Shown here in pieces: positions 54,701 to 64,000 of a DNA stretch of 64,000 nucleotides. The translations under genes were made by a program, and so were the position numbers. The DNA comes from Petaurus breviceps papuanus (Eukaryota > Chordata > Mammalia > Diprotodontia > Petauridae): NCBI GenBank assembly GCA_028583685.1, contig JAMXIF010000043.1:10027705-10091704 (forward strand), in the 5' to 3' direction. Positions within the stretch are counted from its first letter, which is position 1. The number at the start of each line of letters is the position of its first letter. Under the pieces are notes generated by a model. The model was not told the DNA's origin, made no database searches, and was given only the letters and a program-made list of their open reading frames with translations.

Positions 54701-55873
54701 ATACAAAGTAATAAATGACCATGAGAATCTAGTGTTTGATAAATCCAAAGATCCTAGTTTTTAGGACAAAACCTCACTATTTGACAAAACTTGTTAAGGA
54801 AACTGGAAAGCAATTTGGCAGAAATGAGGTATAGAATATTTCACACTATACCAAGATAAGGTCAAAATGGATACATGATTTCAACATAAAGGGTGATATC
54901 CTTAGCAAATTAAGGGAGAATTGATTATCTTACCTATCAAATCTTTGGATAAAGGAAGAATTTATAGCAAAACAAGAAATAGAAAGCATTACAGGAAGTA
55001 AAACAGATAATCTTAATTACATTAAATTAAAAACCTTTTTGCATAAACAAATCCAATGCAGCCAAAATTATAAGGAAAACAGGAAACTGGGGAAATTTTG
55101 TTTTACAACAAATTTATCTGATAAAGCCCTTATTTCTCAAATATATAGAGAATAGTGACAACTTTATAAGAACACGTGTCATTCCCTAGTTGATATATGG
55201 TCAAAATATATGACTAGAAAGTTTTCAGACAAAGAAAGCAAATCTGTCTATAGTAATATGAAGAGATGCCCTAAATCTCTATTGATTAGAGAAATGTAAA
55301 TTAAAACAACTCTGACATACCACCTCATATTGATCAGATTGACTGATGCAACAGAAAGGGAATATGATAAACATTGGAGGGGATATGGAAAAATTGAGAA
55401 ACTAATGCATTGTTTGTGGAGGTGTGAACTAATACAATTATTCTAGAGAGCAATTTTGGAACTGTGCCCAAAGTGCTATAAAACTGTGCATGCTCTTTGA
55501 CCCAACAATACTACTATGAGGTCTTTATCTCAGAGATAAAAAGAAAATGGAAAAGGATCTATATGTACCAAAATATTTATAGAAACTCTTTTTGTGTTGT
55601 CAAAGAATTAGAAATTGATGGGATGCCCATCAATTGGGAAATGACTAAATAAATTTGGTTTATGATTGTGATTGAATATTATTGTGCTATAAGGAATGAC
55701 AAGCAGATGGTTTCAGAAAAACTTAGAAAGATTTATATGAGCTGATTCAAATTGAAGTCAGCAGAACGATGAGAATATTGTGCACAGTGATTAATTGTGA
55801 GTAATTTACCTATTCTCAGTGATCCAATGATCCAAGACAATTCTAAAAGACACATGGTAAAAAATGCTGTCTA

Positions 55874-56020
55874 GGGGCAGCCAGGAGGTGCAGTGAGTAA
55901 AAGCACCAGCCCTGGAGTCGGGAGACCTGGGATTGGTTCTTGCCTCAGATACTTAGCACCCACACAAAATAACTGGCCGTGTAACCTTGAGCAAGTTACT
56001 TAGCCCCAATTGCTTAAAAG
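55874..56020 (+). mobile_element. Variant tRNA-headed SINE in L1 3' region
   Basis: 'ggggcagccaggaggtgcag', 'gcacccacacaaaataactg', 'gccgtgtaaccttgagcaag'. Duplication 'aaaatgctgtcta' (55861-55873) and 'aaaatactgtcta' (56021-56033), one mismatch. Confidence 0.92.
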
Positions 56021-56300
56021 AAAATACTGTCTACCTCCAAAGAAAGAACTGATGGAGTCTGAATACAGACTACAGAACACTTTTTCCCCCTTTCTTTATA
56101 TTTTTGGGTCTATGTTTTCTTTCACAACTTTCCTAATATGGAAATATCTTTTGCTTGACTGCACATGCTAATCTATATCAAATTGTTTACCTTCTCAAGG
56201 AGGGGGGAGGGGAGAGTTGGAGAGAGAATTTGGAACTCAAAATTTAAAACAAAATTAATGTTAAAAATTATTTTACAGGTAATTTAAATATGTATGCATA

Positions 56301-56844
56301 TATATGTGTTATATAAAGATTGAAGCCACTAGGACCTTGGGGCAAGTAGATTTGGGCAGACTGAATGAAGACTGTCAGATAGGCAAACTGAATCTGTCTT
56401 TGGGGAGGAAAAACCATATGGAAGTCTATAGCCATGATGTCTTAAGATTTGTGGCTAAACTAGGATACTTCAGAGTAGAAGCTGCAGATTTAACCACCTA
56501 ATCTTATGTGAAAGAATCCCAGGGGAAGTGGGGGGAAAAGGGGGATCAAAAGGAAAATAGTTCCATAAACTAATGTTTACTACTGAGGCCATGAATATGT
56601 AGTGACTCTGTGTGAGGAAATTTGAAGGATTTAAAGAGAATTAGATTATAATCTCTTGCAAGTGTATGAGATTGTACTCCTGTGTATGACTGCAGAGCCT
56701 ATCATCCTACATGATTTTCTTCCTGTTCTTTTTAAATTTCATATCTTAATTAAAAATCTTTGATCTTGGGGGAAAAAAAACAACTCAAAGGCATGTTTAT
56801 ATGTCAACTGCAGCATAAAAGCTTCCCACCTCCCTTCCTCCTCT
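56301..56844. other. Unassigned sequence
   Basis: Nothing recognised; 65-codon plus frame at 56304-56501 has no known domain. Confidence 0.4.
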
Positions 56845-57110
56845 GATTAGAGGCTCCTAGCTGTGTGGAACAATGGATAGAGCCTTGGACTTGGAGTCAG
56901 GAAGACCTGAGATCAAATCCAGTTCCAGATACTTCCTGGTTTTATGGCCCTGAGCAAGTCCCTTCTCCTCTGTCTACCTTGGTTTCTTCAATTATAAAAA
57001 AGAGGTTAATGATAGCACCTATTTCCCAGGGTCACCATGAAGATTAAATGAGATAATATTTGTGAAAAGTTAAGCACAGTGCTTAGCACATTAAGTCCCC
57101 TGTAAGAGAA
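56845..57110 (+). repeat. tRNA-headed SINE/MIR
   Basis: 'ggaacaatggatagagcctt', 'ctgagatcaaatccagttcc', 'ttgatagcacctatttccca' type core, 'taagcacagtgcttagcaca'. Confidence 0.8.
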
Positions 57111-57544
57111 CTAAATGACTAGGGGTGTTCAAAGCCAAAAAAAAAAATTGAATTTAAAACAACAAAAAAGGAAAATCAGCATTATTTCATATAGAAAGAG
57201 AAAAAGTGGTCAAAACAAATTCTGTATGTAGTTGAGATGAAGTCAGATAGTAAAATGAAATGCAGATCTTTTAGGAGAAATGGAAGATCACAGATAAAAA
57301 GCTGGGTTGATAAAAAGTTAGTGAGACTCACTTTCGATCACCCTCAATCATGGTGAGTGAGGCCATGTTGGCTAAGTGGAATATGGGATACTTCTTTCAT
57401 GCTCTAAAATTTTAGCAGGGCTCCTACCTCAGGACTAGTTTAAAGAATAGATGTCTAAAATTGGACAAAAACTCAAGGATTTGCAGAAATGAGTGACTAA
57501 ATACTCTGAGACCTACAGAGCCTTTTCCAACTATTTTAGTCCCC
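57111..57544. other. Unassigned AT-rich sequence
   Basis: Nothing recognised. Confidence 0.4.
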
Positions 57545-57934
57545 ATGGAGAGATGGCATAATGTAAAAGAAACCTTAATATGGATGGCTTGAGTTTGAAT
57601 GCTGTAATGTGACTAGCTGTGTTATTTTCAGCAAGTCATTTAACCTCTCTGTATTTTGATCATTTTCTTGGTAAAGTGAGTTCTGTATTAATAAAGTTTG
57701 CACTAGGTGATCCTTAAATTCCCTTATATTTACAGATTTCATGATCTCTTAAATAACATAACTGTGTGCTTCTTTGTGTCCTTTGACATTTGCTTCTTGC
57801 ATGTTTGTCTTATGTTTCTAATAAGATAGTTCACTCCTCTATAGTTCCCAAGGGCTAACAGTGTTAAGCACGGTAGACGCCCCCACTATATTTTATATTT
57901 TTTCCAAAGCATTGATGATTTAGTTAATCAATTG
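57545..57934 (+). repeat. MIR-like SINE then faint L2
   Basis: 57545-57750: 'tggcttgagtttgaatgctg', 'caagtcatttaacctctctg', 'actaggtgatccttaaattc'. 57750-57934 is weakly L2-like. Confidence 0.6.
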
Positions 57935-58192
57935 TCTTTGTTCAGTTATTTTCAGTTGTGTCTGACGCTGCATGACCCCGTTTGGGATTTTCTTGGCAAA
58001 GATACTGTGGCAGTTGGCCATTCCCTTTTCCAGTTCCTTATACAGATGAGGAAGCTGGGGAAACAGGGATAAGTGATTTGCCCAGGGTCACATAGCTAGT
58101 AAATTCCTGAGACCAGATTTGAACCTAGGAAGATGAGTTTTCCTGACTCCAAGCCAGTCACTCTATTTACTGTGCCATGTAACTGCCCTAGT
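57935..58192 (-). mobile_element. Long tRNA-headed SINE (MON1-like)
   Basis: 'tttcagttgtgtctgacgct', 'cttggcaaagatactgtggc', 'agtgatttgcccagggtcac', 'tgtgccatgtaactgcc'. Confidence 0.88.
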
Positions 58193-58330
58193 AAATCAAT
58201 AAACATTTATTAAGAGCCTACTGTGTGCTGTTTATTAAGAGCCAGCACTATGTCCTGGGGATACAAAAGGAGGCAAAAGACAATTCTTGTCCTGAAGGAG
58301 CTTACAATTTAATAGATATAATGGTCATTT
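58193..58330 (-). repeat. L2 LINE 3' end
   Basis: 'aaacatttattaagagccta' occurs with a second 'gtttattaagagccagcact' just after, a short internal duplication; then 'cttgtcctgaaggagcttac'. Confidence 0.85.
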
Positions 58331-58399
58331 GATTGGTTTAAACCCTTTCCCTTTTAGATTGCTTTACCTCCGTGGAGGTCTCAGTTTTCCCCTATGTTG

Positions 58400-58810
58400 G
58401 GCAAGAGTGAATAATGGGCCCAGAACAGCCAGGAAATCTAATTCTTGGAGGTACTAGAAAATGCAAACGTGTTGTTTCAGTACGTACAATTAGGAAGAGA
58501 ATTGTAACAATGATAGTTTCCACAAAAATAGAGAGGTCGAAAGGAAGCAAAATGTTAAAGATGCCAGCATCCCAGGAACATATTCAAATCAGCAAGGCCC
58601 TATAAAATTCATCCTCAAGTGCCAAATCAGCCAGAAGAAGGAATAATGGACCTGCTAGCAATTATTTTTGAGAACTCATGCAGGACAGGTGAGGTCACGG
58701 AGGACTACAGAAGGGCAAATGGTATCGTTTATGAAGGGAGTGGGACTGGAGAGGAGCAGGAGAGAAAAACAGGGATTATAGCATTCAACTGACAAATTTC
58801 ACTTTAAGGC
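58400..58810 (+). repeat. CR1/L3 LINE ORF2 fragment
   Basis: 'gagaactcatgcaggacagg', 'tgaggtcacggaggactaca', 'gaagggcaaatggtatcgtt' match the L3/CR1 reverse-transcriptase region. A 63-codon plus frame upstream is probably chance. Confidence 0.65.
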
Positions 58811-59190
58811 AAATATACTTCTACAATTTAAAAAAATATCTGATGTTTAAAAACATGAAATAATTGGTCTGTAATTTGATAGATATCATCAAACTTCTAC
58901 TTTATCTCAACTTCTACTACTACTTAGCTAATGCATTTCTTATAGATATTTTGCATTAACTAAAACTGAAATCAGATCCTCAGCATGCCATTCAAAAAAG
59001 AGAATATATCTAAAACATTTTGCAAACCTTAAAACATTCTGTCAAATATTTATTATTATCATTAACGTTTTTATATAATGAATCTTTCAAGGCCCTAGGT
59101 GACTAAGACTACAAGTTATAAAGTTGCTGTCAACTTGCATTGTTGGAGGGAGTTTCTTCACTTTGAGTTGAAATCACAGGTCTCAATAGT
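58811..59190. other. Unassigned AT-rich sequence
   Basis: A MIR-like tail may lie at 59010-59065; otherwise nothing. Confidence 0.4.
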
Positions 59191-59199
59191 GTTAATATT

Positions 59200-59259
59200 T
59201 TCTTCCTTCCTTCCTTCCTTCCTTCCTTCCTTCCTTCCTTCCTTCCTTNNNNNNNNNNT

Positions 59260-59303
<44 letters not shown>

Positions 59304-59306
59304 TCC
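59200..59306. repeat. (TTCC)n(TTTC)n microsatellite with assembly gap
   Basis: CTTCC-type units run into ten N (59249-59258) and then TTTC units. Same unit order as the SINE tail at 24.4 kb. Frames spanning it are low-complexity artefacts. Confidence 0.95.
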
Positions 59307-59879
59307 TCCTTCTCTTCCTCCTTCTTCTCATATTCAATGGAGCTCAATAAAAACAGTCCCAGGACAAGTTGCTTTTCTACTGTTGTGCTTTTATGCTTAA
59401 TATTTGGCAAATTGTGGGGTAGGTGGACAGAATAATTAATTTCTGCAATTGAAAAAAAAAATGGATGTAAGGCCATCCTTCGTAGGCTCATTGACAGTAT
59501 TCTTGAAGCAAAGCCAGTGCCATTTAGGATGAAGTATATGAGTATTTGATATGACAAAATCTATTAAAAACTTTATTATTAAACTTTTATGAGTCAATAT
59601 TATGTTTACATATTTGTAAGCAAAGTCATCTCTGAGATAATGTTTCAGTTCCAGTACAGTTTTTTTTTTCCAGTAGACTTTCTTTTTAAAAAAACAGCAA
59701 TGATTAAATAGATGATTAAGTGTATATGATTAAGCCAAATGAGAGTTATGAGAAATAAGTTTTCAGAGAACAATAAAGAGTTCAGAGAAAGGAATGATCA
59801 ATTGAAATTCAAACTGCCTTTTTTAATGATTTCAGTTAGGCAGACAAGAGGTCAACAATTAACTGAGTATATTCTTATT
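59307..59879. other. Unassigned sequence
   Basis: Nothing recognised. Confidence 0.4.
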
Positions 59880-60000
59880 TGCAGGAATAGACATAGAAAT
59901 AGAAATAGATGAGGGTTGAACTAGAGGATCTCCAAGGTCTCTTTCAGCTCTAACATTCTATTATCTTTTATCTGTAGAATTCATCTAATTTATAAACTCA
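59880..60000 (+). repeat. CR1/L3 3' end
   Basis: 'gggttgaactagaggatctc', 'caaggtctctttcagctcta', 'acattctattatct'. Confidence 0.65.
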
Positions 60001-60529
60001 TGTGTATTGCTTTGGGCATGTCAACTTTTAGTTTTTACACATGACATTTAGCCTGCCATACAAAAGGAAGGCTTTGAGACAATCCCATAAATGTGGGACA
60101 GTCTTGTAACTGTATCCAGACATTTCAGGCAAAGACAGAAACCTCCCGTGAGTAACATTTTAGTTTGCCTTTAAATCTGCTCCACCTTTAGCAGGTCACT
60201 CAATAATGGGGAATGTTTGACCCAGAGGGTGCTGTAGGTTACGTCAGTCATGAATCAATCTATGAGGTAAGCACAGACTATGTGCTATGGAGAACTTAAG
60301 AACAGGGATTGTGTTGAATGGTAAGGTGGATATGAATTAGCAATGAGCTTGGTTTCCTCGAGCTCCTTTCCTTTAAAAGTAAAACCATTGCTAGACTAGC
60401 AAATGGATTGTTCAAGCCTTACTTGAACCTCTGTTAGATAGTGCTGTTTGGCTTTTTTTCATTATAAAGACAGAAACCAATAATACTGAATTCAGGGAGT
60501 TTTGAGTTCGTAACTCATTATGAGGATCA
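60001..60529. other. Non-repetitive block
   Basis: No repeat recognised. Contains 'ttacgtcag' (CRE-like) near 60240 and 'gtcatgaatca' just after; see findings. Confidence 0.4.
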
Positions 60530-60850
60530 GTTCAAGGAGCTAGGGGTGGTAAGTTTGGAGGAGAGAAGACATTGAAGGGGGTTGTATAGCATGATAGAAG
60601 GCTTCAAGTCTTTGGAGGCCATATGGAAGAAGCATTAGATTTGCTTAGCTTGTCCCACAGGCAAGAATGAGGTGGGTAGAAGTTGCAAAGAAGAATATTT
60701 GCACTTGTTATAGGAAAGCATTTCCTAACAATTAAAAGTATCATTTAATGGGATGGCATAGAGGCAAGTCTGCATTTGAAATTATTTACCTCTCATTGAA
60801 TGGCTTTAAACAAAGGCTGAATAGTCAAATGTTGAGGAGTCTCTTGCCCC
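60530..60850 (+). repeat. CR1/L3 LINE 3' fragment
   Basis: 'tagaaggcttcaagtctttg', 'ggaaagcatttcctaacaat', 'ctcattgaatggctttaaac', 'aaaggctgaatagtcaaatg' in L3/CR1 order. Confidence 0.7.
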
Positions 60851-61229
60851 CTGACGATGATCACTAGGCCAAAATTGAGGACTTGCCATCTGGCTGCCTC
60901 ATGCCTGCTTCTCCATGCCAGGGCTAAATACCTTCTGCAGGCATTGCCCCTAATTCAGGGGAAATATTCAACTCAACCTTGTATCTGACATTAGCAAAGC
61001 TGCTCTTGGCTGATCACCCAAGGGTGAGTAAATTGACCAAATCTCAACATTTTATGACCAGCCAAACCCCAGACTCAGCACCATACAGTTCCTGGTACTG
61101 AACACTGGTCCAGCTCTTCTGCATCTGTCTGTGAACAATGTACCTTTGCCACCATCTCTTACTCATAGAATCATAATTAAATCAACAGAAGCATTTCTTC
61201 TTGGAAGACAGCATCAGTCTATATCTGTC
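60851..61229. other. Unassigned sequence
   Basis: Nothing recognised with confidence. Confidence 0.35.
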
Positions 61230-62040
61230 TGATAGCTCTACTCCTGTGATTAAGAAACATAGGCTGAGTAGATGGAAGCTCCCTTCTCCCGCTAACCTTT
61301 CCTGCTCCCCAAAACTGTGCATGTGAACCCCACCCATGCTATATCCTCATTCTATTCTATTCTCCCTTTCCGTGATGCTCTATGTAATTTCATTACATTG
61401 TGAAGAAACTATTTTCCCTATTAGACTTCTTTTAAAAACTTTCCCATCTTCTTGCAATCACAGAAACCTGTCTGTCCCCAGAGTGCATTGTATCCCTGAC
61501 TCTCCTTTCCAAGAAAGGGAATAAACATCACTTGCTATGTAAAGTAACTCACTGTAAATACCAAAGGTACCTCCTGACTCACTAAGAAATATATGAATAT
61601 CCCTTACTGTTACTTTCAGTTATGTCCTCACAACCAACAATTTCTCTTCCTTTGGAGTTCACTCCATCCAGAAGGGGCACCCTATGCAGATAGTGGTTGC
61701 AATTCTTTACCAAATCCCAGATCCTCCTCCCTCTTAATGAATTTAGTACCTGAATCACAAACTTCCTGTTCACCTCAGCCCCTATCCTCATACTTCAAGG
61801 CTTAAGTTTATATGTTCTTCCCTCAAATGCTCTTACCTCCTTGTTAATTAAAATCCTTAACTCAGACTTTCTAACATCTTCACTTCGCCACAGTCACATA
61901 GGATTACCACCATGCCATTTATTTCATCAACACTCACATGTGCCACAATCATAGTCAATAATTCTGAAATCCCTCTATCTTTAGATAGCCCCCTGTTCAT
62001 ACACAGTAGAATTCAAGTTCTCTGAGGGTAAAAATGTTTT
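61230..62040 (+). repeat. L2 LINE ORF2 endonuclease-region fragment
   Basis: Translation around 61453-61485 gives LAITETCLSPE, close to the conserved L2/CR1 endonuclease word. Sequence around it ('gtgatgctctatgtaatttc', 'acattgtgaagaaactattt') follows L2 order. Downstream pieces to 62040 look like L2 3' end ('agttctctgagggtaaaaat'). Decayed. Confidence 0.65.
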
Positions 62041-63254
62041 TTTTTTTTCTTTGTAGTCATCCTTATTCAAGAAACACTCCAAGACAATAAAGAGTGGAGC
62101 AGTGTCCTTGACTTTGTTTAGTTGCTTTTACCTAGCCTAAGTATAGTCAGTCAAGACAATCTTGTTCAAATGAAAAGGCAGAGCAGATCCAGGTAGTCTT
62201 CCAGGGGATTGGATCTGAGTGAAATCCTGAAGGACATTATCACCAAGAGATGTGTGGTGATTTTAGGAGGGTGGGAGACAAAGGAAATTGGTGAGAAGAT
62301 ACACAAATACACAGAGACAGTAATTTAGATGAATTGAGGACTGGTAACAGATTTGTCATTTAGTGGAATACCAGATATCATGTCTAATCATCACAAGACA
62401 ATTTGAAAACTTGTGCTTTTGTGGCCATTAACTGTTCTTAACTTGTATGTATATATACAATTCAACATGAATAATTAGCTTGGTGGTCAGTAATGAAAAC
62501 CCTAAATATTCTTTTGCAGAACTGTCCCCAAAGAAGGCCTGTTTTGCTGATGAAAGCAATTTTGGGAACAACCAATGCCTAAGTACCAACAAAACATAAG
62601 TAATCAAGAGAGAATTCTGATTCTAAGACTTTCAATAACTACTCCCATGGTGGATAATGAACTCAATGATCTCTACAACTGAGAAGCAAATGTAGTGTAA
62701 GGTACTTGTCTGCAACTGTGAAAATGTAGGTAAAATATTGGGAGAAACTTTGTATGCCATGCTGAGATCTGATAAGCAAAGAGAAAGAGCTTATTAGGGG
62801 GACAAGTAAAGAAACTCACATATGTGGTCAGAGAATGGCTCATCACAGAAATTGTCCCTCAATGACGTGAGATCTGCCAGGATGTCACAGTACTAATGAG
62901 ATGACCCAGACCTAGTGAAATGCTAAGATGTCCAATATTAGAAGTTATTGTTCTTCAGAACCAAATGTCTGAAGTATATCCATTTCAATGTTGGGTGAAA
63001 AACTTCTTGGTGGGCATGTAGGACTGGATTTGTGTTATATAAGACTTTAGACCAGCAGAAACTTAGTCATCTTATTTAATAATAGTCTAATAAATGGGGA
63101 GGAAGGAGTGGGAAGGGAGGAATGTGATTAGATTTACAGATGCAAGTGTTTTTACCCTTTTGAGTGAACAAAGCACTCAATATCCTCAGATAACTAGAGT
63201 TTCTTCCACTAAGTCCCTTTTAGATTTTTTTCTTGTTCTGTGGAGGTGATCATT
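62041..63254. other. Unassigned sequence
   Basis: No gene, RNA or repeat recognised in about 1.2 kb. Confidence 0.4.
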
Positions 63255-63480
63255 GAGTCTCTCTCTGTCTCTGTATGTCTGTCTGTCTATCTATCTTTCT
63301 ATCTATATACACATATAGGTATACATATATGTATTTATATAAATATATGTACACAGTATATATACACACACACAGAAATATATATACTCATATACAAAAA
63401 TATCCAAATTATAAATTTATATAGATATCTATATACATATAAATATACATATGCATATATATACAGACAGACAGACACCC
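63255..63480. repeat. (TCTG)n...(CAGA)n quasi-palindromic microsatellite
   Basis: Left arm of CT/TCTG/TCTA units (63255-63305), an AT-rich ATAC/TATG middle, and a right arm of CAGA units (63464-63478). Confidence 0.9.
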
Positions 63481-63759
63481 CCCACACACATAATAGTGTT
63501 TTTATGATACTGTCAAAGTGGGAAGGCTGCCATCTCTTCTGCAAAGACAATCCCAGATGGTTTCAGAGATGCTCATCTCTAGATGGCCACTAGCTTAGTT
63601 TTGATTGTTTGTTTATTTTAAGTCATAGCAATTCTTAAGTATGTTCAGCTGAGATGGATGGGGGTTGTTTTCTCCATAAGTAGGAAGTATAATCACAAGA
63701 TGAAATCATACTTCTTGGAAGCATTGGAATAAACAGTTAACTTGTTCTAAGAACTGGTT
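63481..63759. other. Unassigned sequence
   Basis: Nothing recognised. Confidence 0.4.
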
Positions 63760-64000
63760 TAGAATCATAGAATTTCAGAATTGGAAGGACTTTTGATTAT
63801 TTATATATGTATATGTATATATGTGTGTATGTATGTAAACTCTCATTTGATCCTCTTAAGAACCCTTTGAGGTATGGGCTAGGCTAAGAGTTTAGGTGAT
63901 TTGCCCCTAAGATAACAAAGGTAGCAAAGTCCTGAGAAAGAGTTTCATCTCAAGGCCTGCATACTATCTGCTATACCACAGAGCCAGAACTAAAACCTAA
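63760..64000 (-). repeat. MIR SINE with internal AT/GT repeat
   Basis: 'agaatcatagaatttcagaa' and 'ttggaaggacttttgatta' on the left, a TATG repeat (about 63798-63837), then 'cttaagaaccctttgaggta' and 'taccacagagcc'. It runs to the window end. Confidence 0.65.

Larger units (their letters stand above)
49050..56300 (+). mobile_element. Near full-length older L1, decayed, with three nested insertions
   Basis: 5' UTR from 'cccaagatggtagagtatag', broken ORF1 (about 50330-51420), purine-rich spacer, ORF2 (about 52200-55760), 3' UTR ending with 'ttattttacaggtaattta'. ORF2 landmarks: endonuclease QETHLK at 52246-52263, reverse transcriptase [16 protein letters not shown] from about 53762 and IISIDAEK near 53866-53884. 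The FADD active-site region near 54088 reads FADE, so the catalytic motif is lost. Many frameshifts and stops. Nested inside: solo LTR 49206-49741 and SINEs 51609-51752 and 55874-56020. Older than the family at 6.3 and 20.5 kb. Confidence 0.9.

Noticed and set aside
52190-55760. A live L1 ORF2
   Set aside because: Many frameshifts and stops, and the reverse-transcriptase active-site motif is lost.
59099-59557. Frames of 83 and 121 codons across the tetranucleotide array
   Set aside because: Low-complexity translation that crosses the N gap.

Overview
The window looks like intergenic or deep intronic DNA from a marsupial (metatherian) nuclear genome. I assign it to marsupials from its repeats: tRNA-headed SINEs with the 'ggtggcacagtggatagagc' type of head, RTE-derived MAR1-like SINEs, marsupial-type L1 5' UTRs, and dense old L2, MIR and CR1/L3 relics. 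All repeat family names come from memory of consensus sequences, not from a search. I cannot name the species. I found no host protein-coding exon, rRNA or functional tRNA that I could defend. The open frames present lie in transposons, microsatellites or chance reading frames.

Layout. 0-6 kb: old L2/MIR relics, an L1 scrap split by a SINE, and a non-repetitive block at 0.56-1.01 kb. 6.3-8.1 kb: the 5' part of an L1 (complete-looking 5' UTR plus the start of ORF1) that runs abruptly into an LTR-like fossil. 8-20 kb: L2, MIR, CR1/L3 and SINE copies, plus an L1 3' end on the minus strand. 20.5-23.4 kb: an L1-type element with ORF1 but no ORF2 (HAL1-like), bracketed by a 12-bp target-site duplication and carrying a second 3' end. 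24-32 kb: SINEs, a SINE tail grown into a long microsatellite, a small DNA transposon, and two SINEs at one target. 32.7-35.3 kb: two inverted copies of a CpG-rich Tc1/mariner-type MITE, each inside L2. 35-42.6 kb: a tRNA-Ile-headed ancient SINE and a local duplication (39.8 and 41.7 kb) with a SINE inserted in only one copy. 43-49 kb: L2/MIR, including a MIR with an inverted insertion that looks like a template-switch mutation. 49.05-56.3 kb: a near full-length, decayed older L1 holding a solo LTR with a perfect 5-bp target duplication and two SINEs. 56-64 kb: SINEs, CR1/L3, a 10-N assembly gap inside a tetranucleotide repeat, an L2 endonuclease-region fragment, and a quasi-palindromic microsatellite.

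The elements form a readable age series. CR1/L3, L2 and MIR are oldest. L1, RTE-derived SINEs and LTRs cut into them. tRNA-headed SINEs with sharp target duplications cut into those. The most interesting signals are the antisense reading frame open in both L1 5' UTRs (compare primate L1 ORF0), the ORF2-less L1 with intact insertion marks, the MITE pair, and the duplication with its natural empty site.
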